NCBI GenBank assembly: GCA_936432065.2
Contig: OW386289.2
Span: 137,504,015-137,568,014 of the forward strand
Direction of reading: 5' to 3'
Length of the DNA: 64,000 nucleotides
DNA from: Rutpela maculata
Taxonomy: Eukaryota > Arthropoda > Insecta > Coleoptera > Cerambycidae
A program made the position numbers and the translations under genes. The notes beneath the pieces were generated by a model. The model worked only from the letters and a program-made list of their open reading frames with translations, had not been told where the DNA came from and ran no database searches. Shown here one piece after another: positions 11,488-23,471 of the stretch; the first letter of the stretch is position 1, and each line of letters begins with the position of its first letter.

Positions 11488-12860
11488 TTCTTAAACATGG
11501 GCTTATAATCATAAGTTATATCCTGAGAGCTCTGAACTTTATCGGATAAACTGCGGGTAGTTATTATAAACAAAAATAATAATTCTTGAATTGGTAATGT
11601 TTTATTTTGTTGTTAGTCCAATTATGTGCATTTAAAAGCTAGACGTAATTTAATCGCTGTTGAATTTTAGCAAAAGCCAGCTTGCGTTTATTCAGTGTAA
11701 AACTGTTGTCATTGGTTGACATTTAAAAATTCACGAAATGCCATTGGTCTGTAGTTTATGAGGGGGATAGTCTAATAATTCACGTGATATTTTAGTATTT
11801 TGGGAAAAGACACTCTTAGGTCACCGGTTGAAGCTTACCGTGTCACCACCGGTTGATGTCCCTACCTTCGGCATAGCATTACCGCGATAACACTTTCAAA
11901 ATGGAATATTCGTGCTGTTTGTGTACTGCCTTATCGGCTGATATCGCTAACCGAATGACAAAATGTTCGGCCCTTATCACCCAGGATAACAGTAAGCGAT
12001 AAAAAAATTACTCGATGGAACCAGACGCTAATGGCTTTATATTTGTTTCTGCGTTATAAATATTTTTGTTGCTTTTTATTATTTGGTTTACATGCAATTT
12101 CAATTATTTTGTATCTTAATTGGGTTTATTTATACGAGATATAAAGGGAGCCCGATGCCTACATTTTCAAATCTTTTGCATACAGATTGGAAGAGAAAAG
12201 TGCATAATTAAATTAGGGGATACAGAGATCTAATCAGGTTGCGAGTGAGCAAGCGCACGCTACTAATTATTGTTTACCTTTTAGACTGTAAATATAACAT
12301 AACATTATTCGTAGCTTATCTTTGATGAAAATACATAGTACATGTACAATAAATATGGTTTGTTTTTGGTCAAATCTAAAAATTAATAAAAATAAGAGAA
12401 AGGTGTATCACCAAACTAGTGCAGTATTAACATCAACAGTGGCAACATTTGATTCTATATATAGAACTATTAATATTCAAGACGATATTGGTAAGTTCTA
12501 GTTTAGTCACTAAGATATCTAGAATTAAAATTAATCTAATAGTCCAGTCAACGGAGCGCTAAAATGACCAAAATCTCTAATTTAATTGCTAATGAATGAA
12601 TTTTGATGAAACCTTGTGCAATGTGTTTGTAATAACGGTTTTTGACAATAAAAACCGGGATTTACTTGAAATCTACGCGGTAGAAATTTTTTTTAATTAA
12701 AAATTCCCATAGCAGAATTTTTTTTGTGTTGGTGTTAGCTAGAGGAAGAACCTCAGCATTTTTGAAAAAAATCAGTCAACAAATAAAAATAGTGTTGTAA
12801 TCTTTGATAAGATTGTAGGTTTAAGTGCCTAAAATTAAGCCTAAGTAATGGATTAAAATC
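11488..12860. other. Long stretch without recognisable genes
   Basis: No coding sequence, RNA gene or repeat partner recognised. A motif near 11810-11860 (AGGTCACCGGTTGAAGC then GTCACCACCGGTTGATG) contains a short direct repeat of CACCGGTTGA. Confidence 0.4.
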
Positions 12861-13144
12861 CACTTTGAAGAACTTTTAGCACTACTTTTTTGACCAAATG
12901 AATATTTTGTGAAAAAATGCTGAATTTCTTGGTGCATATTTGTCTTTTTTTTCTAATGTTTACTTTTTCGAAATTTTTTAATACAAATTGATAAATGAAA
13001 CTCTTTTTAAGCGATTTGTATTTAAAAAATTTGAAAAGTTAACATTGGAAAAAAAAGACGAACAACTGTGCATCAAGAAATTCAGCATTTTTTCACAAAA
13101 TATTTATTTAGTCAAAAAAGTACTGCTAAAAGTTCTTCAAAGTG
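12861..13144. mobile_element. Foldback element 4 (palindromic MITE-like)
   Basis: Arms 12861-12987 and 13015-13144 around a 27-nt loop. Outer match CACTTTGAAGAACTTTTAGC / GCTAAAAGTTCTTCAAAGTG; inner match TACAAA / TTTGTA. About 127 nt per arm with scattered mismatches. No coding content; the 61-codon frame in the right arm is incidental. Confidence 0.75.
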
Positions 13145-14307
13145 GCCGAAACTATAAAATAGATATCAATTAGATATTAATAACAGAAAAATATTTAAAA
13201 ATATGGTTCAGGAATTATGCGCAAAAAAGTAGATAATTTTTATTTTTAAAATAGAACAGCAAGTTTGATAACTTCGCATTATAAGCAACTTCTTTAAATA
13301 ACATTTTTCGGTATTTTCAAAAATAAAGGTAGTTTACTCTTGAGACAAACTCAAAAAAATGAATTTCCGACCTAAGCGCCAGGACTAACATACATTTGTG
13401 CAGCCTCTTTTTCGTTCGAGAACATGCATTAAATGTTATCAAAAATAAAATTTTTCAGAAAGTGAATAAAAACAGAGTTTCCCATATGGTGCAGACTTTT
13501 TGGCGGACACTATATAAAAAAATCTTCAACATAACTTCGTTAGCCACTCAAAACTCCTACTTTGATATTGTACTATGAAAGGCATTTCTCAAAAGTGTAT
13601 CACTAGGAAATAATGTATACCTACCATTTATGCATTAATAGTGTCATATTTACCACTGGCTTATATTTTTCGTGATTTTGGATAACATGATGGAGTAATG
13701 TATGAATGTATGTATGAAGTGTCGCCGAAGTATAAGTTTATGTAGATTGGCCTGCATCAAAGTAGAGTATCCCTTATCGTGACGGTCTAATATCGGAGGG
13801 CAGGTAATGGGGTGCAAATACGCGATACCGAGAATGTTGTGGCACGTTAAAATCAGTGGTGCTTCTATTGGGGAGGTTATCTGGTGATAAATAACATCTG
13901 TGTGGATGTCTTTAATTAAATTATACATTTTTACTTATTGCTAACCATAATGCTTATCAATAAAAAATATATCTGTATACATAGGAAAAGCTGCCGTGCA
14001 AATTTAAAACTAAATTATCTCTCAGCGAATCAAGAGTGATGAATAAATGTATGTCTGGGGTGTCTGCAAATATTACATTAAACACCACAATAATAACCTC
14101 CTGTTAAGTGACCTTGTACGGAAGTAGACGATATAGACATGCTCATGGCTTAAAAAAACTTAAATGAAATCTTGGACAAAAGGGAAGGGTGGCTTAATGA
14201 AAGACTTTGATTTCTCCTGAAGGAATAGTGAGTAACTTTATGATAAGTAACTTTGGTCTTATGAATTTCTCATGCCAAGTTCAAAATTTTTTTAAATTTA
14301 ATGAAAG
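13145..14307. other. Unassigned stretch
   Basis: Nothing identified. A 92-codon minus-strand frame at 13650-13928 shows no recognisable domain, and its surroundings lack splice or coding signals. Confidence 0.4.
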
Positions 14308-14810
14308 TACCGCACTAAAGTACTCACGAGTACTTTAGTGCGGTACTTTAAAAAGTACTCGTGAATACTTGAGTATGAGCACTTGTTTTTGAAGTACTCT
14401 AAAAAATGAGTAGTTTTGTAAAATTTGGAGAGTACTCTTCTAAAAATGAGTAACGAGTACGAGTACTTCGAAAGTTACCAAATTGAAATAGGTAATAGAC
14501 AAAAAAATTAGAATACTTACTTACACTTACATAATTATCAGTAAACAAAAGTAGATCGGCATTTTAATTGCATTTTTAATAATAATAATAAAAACCTGTA
14601 TTGGTCATACAAGTAAACAATACAAATATAACCAAAAGGCCATCGACCGAGGTCCTTCAGCCTGTCCATTACATAATTTAATATTTATTGCAAAAATTAA
14701 ATATAGTGAAAAAGTAAGATCAATTTCAGTGTAAAAAAAAAGGAACATTTCATAATACAATAGAAAAAAAAAAGAATATTTCATATTACAATTTAAAGTA
14801 TAAAGTATAT

Positions 14811-15193
14811 GGGGACGAGCGTAGAGGCGACATCAATGTGAATATCAGTCGATATTCCGTTGAAGCAACGTCGAGCGCGGTTAGTACTTGGATGGGCTCC
14901 CATCTTGGGAAATATAGCGTTCTCGTCCCACCTTCTAGAGGTTTGTATATCAGTGTATACTCGGAAGTTACGTAATTTCAGACGAGGATTACGTAGTGGA
15001 TATACCATCCTTCGGAGGGGATGTAAAGCAGGCGGTCCCTCGTCTATTAAATGTTAGGCAAGTAAAAGATCTCTACTCTTCTTAAGGGAAGAGGTTCGGC
15101 AAAATTTCCAGGTTGGGGGTAGCTCGTCTCCTGGCGTCGGTGATAGGCCCTGGTAGCGGAAATAGGCCGACGTTAAACAGTTAAAAAAAAAAA
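14811..15193 (+). mobile_element. 5S-rRNA-derived SINE, copy 1
   Basis: Positions 14862-14922 closely follow the 3' half of animal 5S rRNA: AAGCAACGTCGAGCGCGGTT, then AGTACTTGGATGGGCTCCCA, then CTTGGGAAATA. This spans the box A, intermediate element and box C parts of the 5S internal control region bound by TFIIIA, so RNA polymerase III transcription is the expected drive. After it comes a body shared with the copy at 20002 (GACGAGGATTACGTAGTGGA; CATCCTTCGGAGGGGATGTA). A 3' tail (CTGGCGTCGGTGATAGGCCC) then ends in A11. This fits class SINE3; mobilisation would need a partner LINE, not identified. A 65-codon frame here is incidental. Confidence 0.8.
14862..14922 (+). promoter_or_regulatory. 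5S-type internal pol III control region in SINE copy 1
   Basis: The block contains AAGCAACGTCGAGCGCGG (box A), TTAGTACTTGGATGGG (intermediate and start of box C) and CTTGGGAA (end of box C). Compared with functional 5S genes, the GTGACCGCC part of box C is altered to CTCCCATC, so activity is uncertain. Confidence 0.55.
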
Positions 15194-16179
15194 TAAGATG
15201 ATTGAAAGTAAAAATACAAATAGGAAAATATCAAAAAGAAAGTGTTTAATTAGCTACTTGTAAGGAAATCAGAATTTCTTGAATAGTTCTCTCCGGAAAA
15301 CAACACCTTGGCCTTTGAACTGTTCGTGATCTCAGGAGAGGATTCATAATTTCTAAATTTTTAGGACTTCGTGCGAATCTCTAGGAGAGCATATTTAATC
15401 TCTCCTGGATATGATTGACTTTCAACTTGGCATAAAGATAATTATTAGAAGGCTTGTGGAGTAGATTCCTCGGATGGCGCACTTCGTAATTAGTCTCAAA
15501 GCGGAGGTTTCAGCAACTTGGATGTTTTTTGTGATTGATTTACGGCAGTTCAGGTATAAAGTAATGTAAAAGAGGCCGGCAAATGGATTTGTATATTTTG
15601 GCTGCATTTTTAATTAATTGTTAATTAAAAAATGAGCAACGCCATAATGACTGAAATTGTTTTTCCGGCTTTTTATTACGATGTTTTTACACTTTTCAAC
15701 TTCAGTCACACAATAAGATCAAATAAAAATTTCTACCACCAGCTCCTTAGCTATAACGTGATACATGAATCACCACAACTTTTTGATTTTTTTTGTCAGT
15801 TCATATTTTAAAAATCCGCATTTATTATTACAAATCTGAAGAACTTTAAAAGTTAACAACGCCTAAAACACCAACTTACCACTCCGTAATGTTTCACACG
15901 TCAAACGCTCACTTCTCGTCTGACTGACACTGACTGCTCTGCACACTTGTATGGAAAAAGACAAGCTGAGACTTACCTGTGTTGTACGTCGGTACTCGTA
16001 CTCATTACTTGTCAGTTGTGGCCGCCAAAAGTAATCGAGTACCTAATAATGTAAAGTACTTGAAAATTCCGAGTAGAGAGTGTCATCCAAATAAAAGTAC
16101 TCGCGAGTACTTGTTACTGAGTACTTTGGGTACTCAGTACGGTTACGAGTACAATTTACTCGAGTACTGCCCAGCCCTG

Positions 16180-16930
16180 ATTTTAACTATGTCTAAAAAT
16201 GCCCTTCTTGGGCTATAGCAACTCAGAGTGTAAATATAAATATCATTGTATTTTATATCTGCAATACGGATTTTGGTTTGAGACTTTAACTTGGCACATG
16301 TTTATCGACAATAATAAGTATAAGCAATATTTGTAAGATGCTCGAGAAAAAACATTATCACATTAATGACTTAGAAAATGAATGGGCATTCCCATCCCAA
16401 TTTATCACGTTTTTTTTCGTAATAAGTTTCAAAAAAGTATATTACAAATTCTTTTTGAACATCATATTCTGTTTTTTATTTGAAATATATATTATTTAAG
16501 AACTACGCTCCCCAAAATGATTTCCAGCATCATACTGTTCCAGGCCCTGAGAGTGAAATTATAACTTCGAATTTTTAAAAAGCTTGCATTAAATTCTGGG
16601 GAAGTTGAATGAATGTTTTCTAGCAAATCGATTGTTAGCACACACTCTCATTTGTATGGTTAAAATTAACTTGCCTTAGCTGGGGAGGCGTGACTCTTTC
16701 ACATTATATAATTTATTGGATAGGATATTGCAGAATCTAACTGTACTTGTTTTAAACCTATTAAATAAATTGTATTCTTTGAACTAGTTGCATTTTATTG
16801 TTATCAGGACTTGTTGCTAGTCTTAACCCCTTGAGTTTTCGTTTGGAAGACCGAAACAACTGAGTTAATCGGAGTTTCATGACTCCGCAAGTCTGATACT
16901 CAGTGTTCTTGTCGCCTTACGGGAGCTCAA
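16180..16930. other. Unassigned stretch
   Basis: No gene or repeat partner recognised between the hAT-like end and the tandem repeat at 16931. Confidence 0.4.
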
Positions 16931-17215
16931 TAGGGATTTTTTTATGCGATTTTTCAGGAATCATTAAGTGTAGAATCCTTTATTAGTAGGTAAACAAATA
17001 GAAATCACGACAAATTATAATCTCGTCAGAGAGAAATCTCCGATTGGGATTTTTTAAGCAAAAATCGCAAAAATTATTAGGCTGTAAACTCATTATTACT
17101 GCGTAAACAAATAAAAATCACGTTTTAATTCCTTCAGAGAGAAATCTCTGTTAGGGATTTTTTTATGCAAAAATACAAAACTTCTTAGGCGTAAAACCCA
17201 TTATTACCAGTAAAT
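16931..17215 (+). repeat. Tandem repeat, unit about 115 bp
   Basis: About 2.5 units. Shared phrases: GTAAACAAATAGAAATCACG (16990) and GTAAACAAATAAAAATCACG (17103); CAGAGAGAAATCTC; GGGATTTTTTTATGC (16935, 17155); and TTAGGC.GTAAA.CCATTATTAC. Divergence between units is moderate. It could be part of an LTR or satellite remnant. Confidence 0.6.
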
Positions 17216-18545
17216 AAGTAGTATCCCGACAGAGAGAGCGTCGTTGATGATCTGATGTAGTGCAGTCTTGACCTATTATTTGTCCATCGAGTTATATCTT
17301 ATCTCGAAACCGCTTGGGAGTAAAAGAACGGGGCAGAACGTGGCTGGCGCCCTTCTAAAAATAAATTGGTGTCGCGTCAAAATCGGTAGTGAGTTCTTCT
17401 ACATAATCACTGTTCGGAAAATATCTTTGCTATTGCTGTGGTCAGCACGTGACTCTAAAGTTCGGTAGTTTTAGGATGGCGAGCTGTGCAATCTAATAGG
17501 AGTAAGGCAGGAAATATCTTCTTATTTATTTCAACTCGTAAGCATCAGCCGTTGTATAGGCCCCTATTGCGTTATCTTTTGTAAGTAAAGGGAGAAAAAG
17601 CATATAACGTGTCTTACTCTGTATTATTGCTCACTTCACCATGCAAAAACTACTGGACTTTAGTTCTTTACAGACGTCTTGCGATTCTTATCTCTTCGTC
17701 AAAAATATGAATTTTTCGCGTCAGTCTGTTATATTGTTCCGATTCTAAGGCAGTATTGACATCTTGAGCCTTCAAATTTTTCCTGACTTGTACTTCAGTT
17801 ACAGTTTCGGCAGTTATCAAAGGTTGTTTTATAATTCTCACCTACGTGCGATAAACTATATAATAGGCTTGTATGCATAGTGAATAAAAAAATATTTTAC
17901 ACTTTGTTTTTGTTTTCCATTTATTTGTGCAACGGGCTACCACTGGCAGAGGGTAAGGAAGGGATATATTAACATACAGGACGTAAACCGGGCTACGTCA
18001 CACATCCACTTTATAGCCCATCCGTTTCTACCGCCACGGCTTTTCATCGGCCTATATTACTTATCGACAACCGTTATTTATTCTCGTTACTGTTACACAG
18101 CGTACTGATATACTGAAAGCGGACATTATTTTTTGTGTAATTCTGGTACGAGAAACGAAGAAATAGTAAGTTTCCAAGTTTTATTACGAAAATTGTCCAA
18201 TTGCTCAGTATTTGATTTGAAAGTCGGGGGTTTTTAAAATTGTCTATTTTATCTTCGTTTTAGAATTTTTTAAAGTGCCAACTGGCCCCATCTATGCAAG
18301 AGCGCTATATAGGACGATTTTATTTTATGTAGATATCACTGCAAATTCTCGCTCTCGTCTTTGGCTAGAGTAACTTGGTATTAAGTGATTTTTCTGCATT
18401 TATATATGCTTTTGATTTTATTTTATGCTGATTTTCAAGAGCATTTGTAAATTATGTTATGTTTGATTGATAAGTGCTTACATGTCCATCAACATTCCGT
18501 GATCTCGTTGTAAACTAACCTTTGTCAGCTAGAATGTCCCAAGGA
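17216..18545. other. Unassigned stretch, possible LTR/PBS remnant
   Basis: No gene. At 17352 TGGCGCCC (the 3' complement of tRNA-Lys used as a primer binding site by some LTR elements) and at 17366 TTGGTGTCGCGTCAAAATCG follow the tandem repeat. This could be the junction between a 5' LTR and internal region, but no paired LTR, gag or pol was found, so it remains speculative. Confidence 0.2.
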
Positions 18546-18661
18546 CGTTGATAATAAGAAATAATTTTATCACAGTTTCCGAAAGCATGTTGCTTGGTAA
18601 TATTACCTAAAAGCAACGTGCTTGAGGAAGTTGTGATAAAATTATGAGTTATTTATCAACG
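18546..18661. mobile_element. Foldback element 5 (small)
   Basis: CGTTGATAATAAGAAATAAT mirrors ATTATGAGTTATTTATCAACG, and ATTTTATCACA mirrors TGTGATAAAAT. Arms are about 52 nt with little spacer, centred near 18600 on TTGGTAATATTACC. No coding content. Confidence 0.7.
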
Positions 18662-19879
18662 TTCGAGGAGTATTCGCATAGAAAATTATTTGCAATTTAT
18701 TTTATTTATTTGTTTAAAACCATTTATTAAAAACACAATTTTTATTAAAAGAGCAATTTGTAAAATTAAATGTAGATTATGTATTATGTATTATTTGGTG
18801 TGTTTTCCTCTATTATTATATTCATTAAATCGTAATTTGCAGTTCCAAATCGACATTGTCAAAAAATACATTTTAAATTATTGAACTGTCAAACTGGATG
18901 CCATAAGTAAAAAGATTCCTAAGAGATCTTGTCAGTGTAATTTTGTTCTGATTGGTTGTTTCAGCACACGTAATTAGAAATGGGCGAATTTAATAGGATT
19001 GCTATTTGAGCTAAAAATTTTCATATAAACACCAAAACCAATGAAAGTTTTAGAACGCTAAGATTTATAATGCGGTGTTCTCATGATTTTTAACGACAGT
19101 GACACGCTGAAACTACTCAGTCTTTTCATGTTAAGTCACAAGGAATATGGTGTCTATCCTGCTATTGGTTTTCCCCAGACTGCACTTTTAAACAGATTTT
19201 CTCTTTCTAGTTTGGAGAATTATTTCACAACAAATGTCTTTTTAAAGTAATACATAGTATAATAAGTTTACTAAATTTTCGAACACCTAGACCAAGTTCT
19301 AGGCAAAACTCTTTATTCTATCTTCTATCTTCCACTCCAATGGAGCTGAGATAAAGAGATTAACCGTGTAAATCATTTTTTTGTCATTGTTTTTATATGA
19401 CTATTTTACATTTTTATGTTACATTTCTTTATACAAATGTAGTTTTATATATGGGCCCTGAGACAAACGAACGCAATGCAAGAAAGAAAACAGATTCCTT
19501 CTACAATGCAATAGGCGGTTAGAAGCGATGCCCTTACGTTGACACAACAATGTGATAAAAATAAGATTTCACGAAGTGTGGAACGCGCTGGGAGCGGTAC
19601 ATCCGCCTTTCTCTTCCTAATTTCTGTTTTCTTTCTTGTTCTCGTTTATCACAGGATATATAAAACGACATTTGCCGATTCTGTATATTTGTATGTACTT
19701 ATTATCTCCTGCCCTTTAATTGAACTGATCTGTTGGACAGTGTATTGTTAAATAAATAAATAATAGTTTTTTTTTTTCAGTGGTTCTTGTGCATATGGTA
19801 CCATGTCTCAGAGGCACCACGTGTGCTGTATTTGAGCAAATAGTTAACCAAATTAGTATTGGCAGTCGGTGTACCTTTT
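18662..19879. other. Unassigned stretch with an LTR-like segment
   Basis: No gene. Around 19640-19760 a TATA box (GGATATATAAAACGAC) is followed after about 100 nt by overlapping AATAAA signals (AAATAAATAAATAA). That promoter-to-poly(A) order over a short distance is typical of a solo LTR, but matching TG...CA ends and target duplication were not identified. Confidence 0.25.
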
Positions 19880-20807
19880 ACTACCACATCCAGTGGAAGT
19901 ATAGCAACCTAAAAAAAAAATTGAAAATTTTTATTGTTTAAATAGGCTTAGAATGTCATGAAACGTCGAGATTTTAAATTTGAGCAAAACAAAAAAAAAA
20001 TGGGGGCGAGCGTAGAGGCGTCTTGACTGTGATTGTATTTCAAAACTTCAGTGAAACAACGTTCAGCGCGATTAGTACTTGGATGAGTGATATCCATCTT
20101 GGGAAACACAGCGATCTCATCCCATCTTCTAACGGCTTGCATATCAGCGTATACGCGGAAGCTATGTAATTTCAAGACGAGGATTACGTAGTGGATATAT
20201 CATCCTTCGGAGGGGATGTAAAGCAGGCGTTCCCTTGTGTATTAAATGATAGTCAAGTAAAAGATTCCTACTAAATAGAAAAAAAGAAGAAACAAAAAAT
20301 GTATGTCTTTCTGTAACTTTTTTTGTGCGCACGATTGCTCTGGAACCGTTTAAGATATTGAAATTTGGTACACGAATGTATTTCAACGAAATCTGGAACT
20401 AGATTATATTTTGATTTTATTCCGTTGTACGGTTGGGGTAAATAGATAATTCAAGCAAGTAAGAGTCCACAAAATTGGTTTTTGGTATATATAAGAGAAG
20501 CTACGGTCTCAAAAATTTTTTTGGCATTAGTCACCCTCAGTACCTCCACCCCACCATTAAAGAGGGTGAAAAAAAATATGATTAAGTTTGTGTACAAGAA
20601 CCAAAGGCCTCAAATTTTTTTTTCTACTTCATCCACCCCTACTACCGATGTGGCATATCGTTTTATGAGTTTTTTGGGTAGGCGATTTCAGATATTATAT
20701 TATTAAAGTTCCATAAACAATTATTTCCACATCCAAAATGCTTTTCGTTGTGAGAGACTTGGATAGAATATCTGGATGTGGAAGTAGTGATTCCTTGGGC
20801 AGTGGTT
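19880..20807 (+). mobile_element. Helentron/DINE-like element H1 interrupted by a 5S-SINE
   Basis: The 5' end ACTACCACATCCAGTGGAAG and the following CATGAAACGTCGAGATTTTA block run to 19989. They resume at about 20300 with CTTTCTGTAACTTTTTTTGT, GCGCACGATTGCTCTGGAAC and the downstream H1 body. The copy ends CTGGATGTGGAAGTAGTG, then TTCCTTGGGCAGTGG at 20807. The 20002-20300 interval is a SINE that replaced the usual position of the GTCY tract. Apart from the insertion, both termini of the family are present. Confidence 0.8.
20002..20300 (+). mobile_element. 5S-rRNA-derived SINE, copy 2
   Basis: Starts GGGGCGAGCGTAGAGGCG like copy 1. The 5S-like block at 20052-20115 reads GAAACAACGTTCAGCGCGAT, TAGTACTTGGATGAGTGATA, then CCATCTTGGGAAACAC. 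It keeps the GTGA of box C that copy 1 lost. The body matches copy 1 (CGAGGATTACGTAGTGGATA; CATCCTTCGGAGGGGATGTA), but the CTGGCGTCGG tail is absent and it ends in an A-rich tract. AAACAAAAAA...TG on both sides of the insertion is consistent with a target-site duplication in the host H1 element. Confidence 0.8.
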
Positions 20808-21437
20808 TTATATTTATAAGTACGTTATATACGTTCCCTAATATCTGTCGCATTAATTAGCATTTATTCTAAATATATATTTTATGAAAATTTAAAACGA
20901 TGCTCCTTTGTTTGGGTTAGGCTAGGTGGATTTAAAAACTGACTAATTAGTTTTTAACCCCTGCGTTTTAGGAAATGAATAGAGGTGTTGTGTTTCGAGG
21001 CGATCAAATGCATGTATTAAAGCATGTTTCGTGTCAATACCATTTATTAGTGGTCGTCTAATGGTAATGGATGCTGCTGGTATGTCTCTGGGCTCAGTCA
21101 GACTGGCTACATGATGAGATGAGATTAGTGATTGCATTCAAACACAAACCTGATGGACATTATAATACCCGATATGTTCGCTGGACTCGCAGATAAGGTA
21201 CTCGATCACTATTTATGAACAAACACGTGCGTATCTGCTGTTTTCGATTTATAACTTTTCAAATTGCTAATAATCATCCGGTTTATGTCAGGGTCTATGT
21301 AAAACATTGACTTCTGTGGGGCGCTATGAAATTAGAAATGTTGAATTATATGCGTTACTTTTTGTGGGTTTTAACTTGTCGTTGTCTTCTTGAAACAATT
21401 TTGTAAACACCAGTTAAATCGAGCACTATTTTTTTAT
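20808..21437. other. Unassigned stretch
   Basis: No gene recognised. A 64-codon minus-strand frame at 20943-21137 has no domain signature. Confidence 0.35.
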
Positions 21438-21870
21438 TTCAGAAAATTTAAAATATCATGTACATTCAACCTCATTTAGTAGTCTTTCAGTTAACTAGTC
21501 AAACAAAAAAAATCATCTCGATATCTGAAAAACTCACGAACTTATTTAATTTCTTATTTGATTACTTCTCGCTAGGCTGTGGCGTCACAGTACACAACTC
21601 GCTGTTATTTTAGGCATAATGACTTCTTCAAACGATTAAAACGTTAAACAAGCCCAACTACAAAAATATCTTACGCTGTGTCCGGTAAGAATAACACTAA
21701 ATGACGGAAATGTTGACGGAATCATGTACTGTGACGTCATCGAGCCTCAGCCCAGATGAGCGCTAACTTTTTTATTTATAGAGATAATTAGAAAACAAAA
21801 TTACATATATTTTTCAGATTTTTACGACTATTTATTACGAGAAAATGAGAAAAATGGAAACTTCCTAATT
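21438..21870 (+). repeat. Dispersed repeat R1, copy 1
   Basis: Opens with ATGTACATTCAACCTCATTT (about 21459) and AACTCACGAACTTATTTAAT. It closes with GAGCCTCAGCCCAGATGA and AATGAGAAAAATGGAAACTT. All blocks recur in the same order at 61767-62425. The middle section differs between copies. A TGACGTCA palindrome (CRE-type) lies at 21732-21739. No coding signature. Confidence 0.75.
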
Positions 21871-22438
21871 ATTGTGGGAAATAACTCTTCAAAGAAATAT
21901 AATGATTTGGGTCTATATTATGTATATAGTGTGGAAAGTTTAACTGGAATACATTTTGTAACTTGGATGTACAGTATTTGTGAAGAAAATCCAAAAACAC
22001 GTCACTTTTATTTTTAATAAGACTATTCCAAACGAATGAAAGCTGCAGTCGTGTGCTACAGAATGCAAATCTATTAAACAAGCTAACTTATGTTAAACTT
22101 AACATTTTTATTTCGAATTTGAAGCATTTGTAAAATAACATAGAATACTCCCTACTGGAGTTGAGTCATATCCGTGACTCAGAGCAATCACCAGAGGCGT
22201 ATAAACTGTCATTTTTTTGTAAAATATATTTTATTATAATGTTAGAGCAAACTGGTATTTTATTACTGTTAGAAACACGAGCAGATCCGAAATCCGCATT
22301 ACTCAAGTCCATTATACATTCGCGACATTTGCAATTCTCTAGAAAAGACATCGAACGCGAAAAAATTCAGTAAAGAATTAATTTTAAGCGCGTTGTTGAG
22401 AAATTTCAGAAATAAATTAACTAAAAAGAAGCACATTA
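21871..22438. other. Unassigned stretch
   Basis: Nothing identified; overlapping frames of 60-70 codons on both strands have no recognisable features. Confidence 0.35.
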
Positions 22439-22639
22439 TTGAGGACTAATAAATGGCCGCAAAACAAATCAATATTTTTACAAACTAAAAAAAGGTCAGA
22501 ATCAGTGGACAGCGCAACGGAAGCAATTTCCGAAGAAAGTACTGCTGAAGACTACAACGAACTTTCCAACCAACGTACCTCCGACATCAATCACCTAAAA
22601 CGCCTCAAGAAGCAGGCTAGTCGTGGATTAGGCCTATAG
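22439..22639 (+). other. Coding-like fragment of unknown origin
   Basis: A 66-codon frame reads as a plausible polar protein (SESVDSATEAISEESTAEDY) with higher GC and more even codon use than its surroundings. No domain is recognised and no splice or promoter signal ties it to a gene. It could be a fragment of a retroelement ORF1 or a processed mRNA piece. Confidence 0.2.
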
Positions 22640-23471
22640 GGGACAACCACGTAAAAAAACGCGTCATATACTCTCCCTCAAGGTGGTGTGGAAACGAGTA
22701 TTGAACATTGAGCTATGCGTAGCAGACAAGTAAAATCGACTATATTTGAGGATTTTCAGGTAGGAAAATAGACACAAAAATACTCCATAAAAATCTTACT
22801 AAATCGAGAAAATGCAAAATATCATAATTTTGTCAAGAATGCTTGACTTCGATCGGCTGCTGCACAGAAACTATTCAGTTTAACGAAAAAATGTATAGGA
22901 CATATTTTGCAGAAAATTTAATGCTCTTTTATTTTCATAAGAACATTTTTTGCCGTATGATGCACCCGAAGCGAGATATTTCAAAAAACTGTTTTTGTGT
23001 GCCATTTTTTCAATATGGCGGCGCCGGTGCGGCGGCTGAGATCACATTTTCCATTTTTCTTATTTCATTCAGGGCATCTAAATCTACAAATTCCCAAAAT
23101 TTCAAAATTCCCGCACTTATTCGGACTAAACCTCATGTTTTATGCTCTCACCGCTGTATTGCATCCGAAATTATTTCAGTGTTTTAAGATCGGACATTGT
23201 CGATTTTTTGAATAAAAATTATTCTTTAACTTTTAAAGAATAACTTGGCCGGATTTCAATTAAAATAAATTTTTTGAGTTTTAAGTCTGAACATAGAACA
23301 TTTTTTACAAAAAATTTTAAAGTGAAATAGAATCAAATTCAAACATTTTCTGAGACTAATTTTTTTTCAAAACAAAATTGAATCGCACCAACGACATTCA
23401 TGATCCAGTGTTAGGCTTGCTATCATCTTAAATTTTGTACCGAAATACTTGTGTTTTATTTTTATACTTAA
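22640..23471. other. Unassigned stretch with an AATATGGCGGCGCC motif
   Basis: No gene. ATGGCGGC-type motifs and short inverted pieces (AAAATTATTCTTTAA / TTAAAGAATAACTT near 23213-23252) suggest repeat remnants. Confidence 0.35.

Larger units (their letters stand above)
14308..16179. mobile_element. hAT-like non-autonomous element with GAGTAC subterminal repeats
   Basis: The right end reads ACTCGAGTACTGCCCAGCCC then TG, i.e. an outer CAGGGCTGGGCAGTACT terminus typical of hAT superfamily elements. Many GAGTAC/GTACTC motifs cluster next to each end (14308-14470 and 16030-16170), as expected for subterminal transposase-binding repeats. The left side starts with the near-perfect hairpin TACCGCACTAAAGTACTC / GAGTACTTTAGTGCGGTA (14308-14345), and a mirrored CAGGGC terminus was not found there, so the left end is rearranged. 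No transposase was seen. A 5S-SINE lies inside at 14811-15193. Confidence 0.5.
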
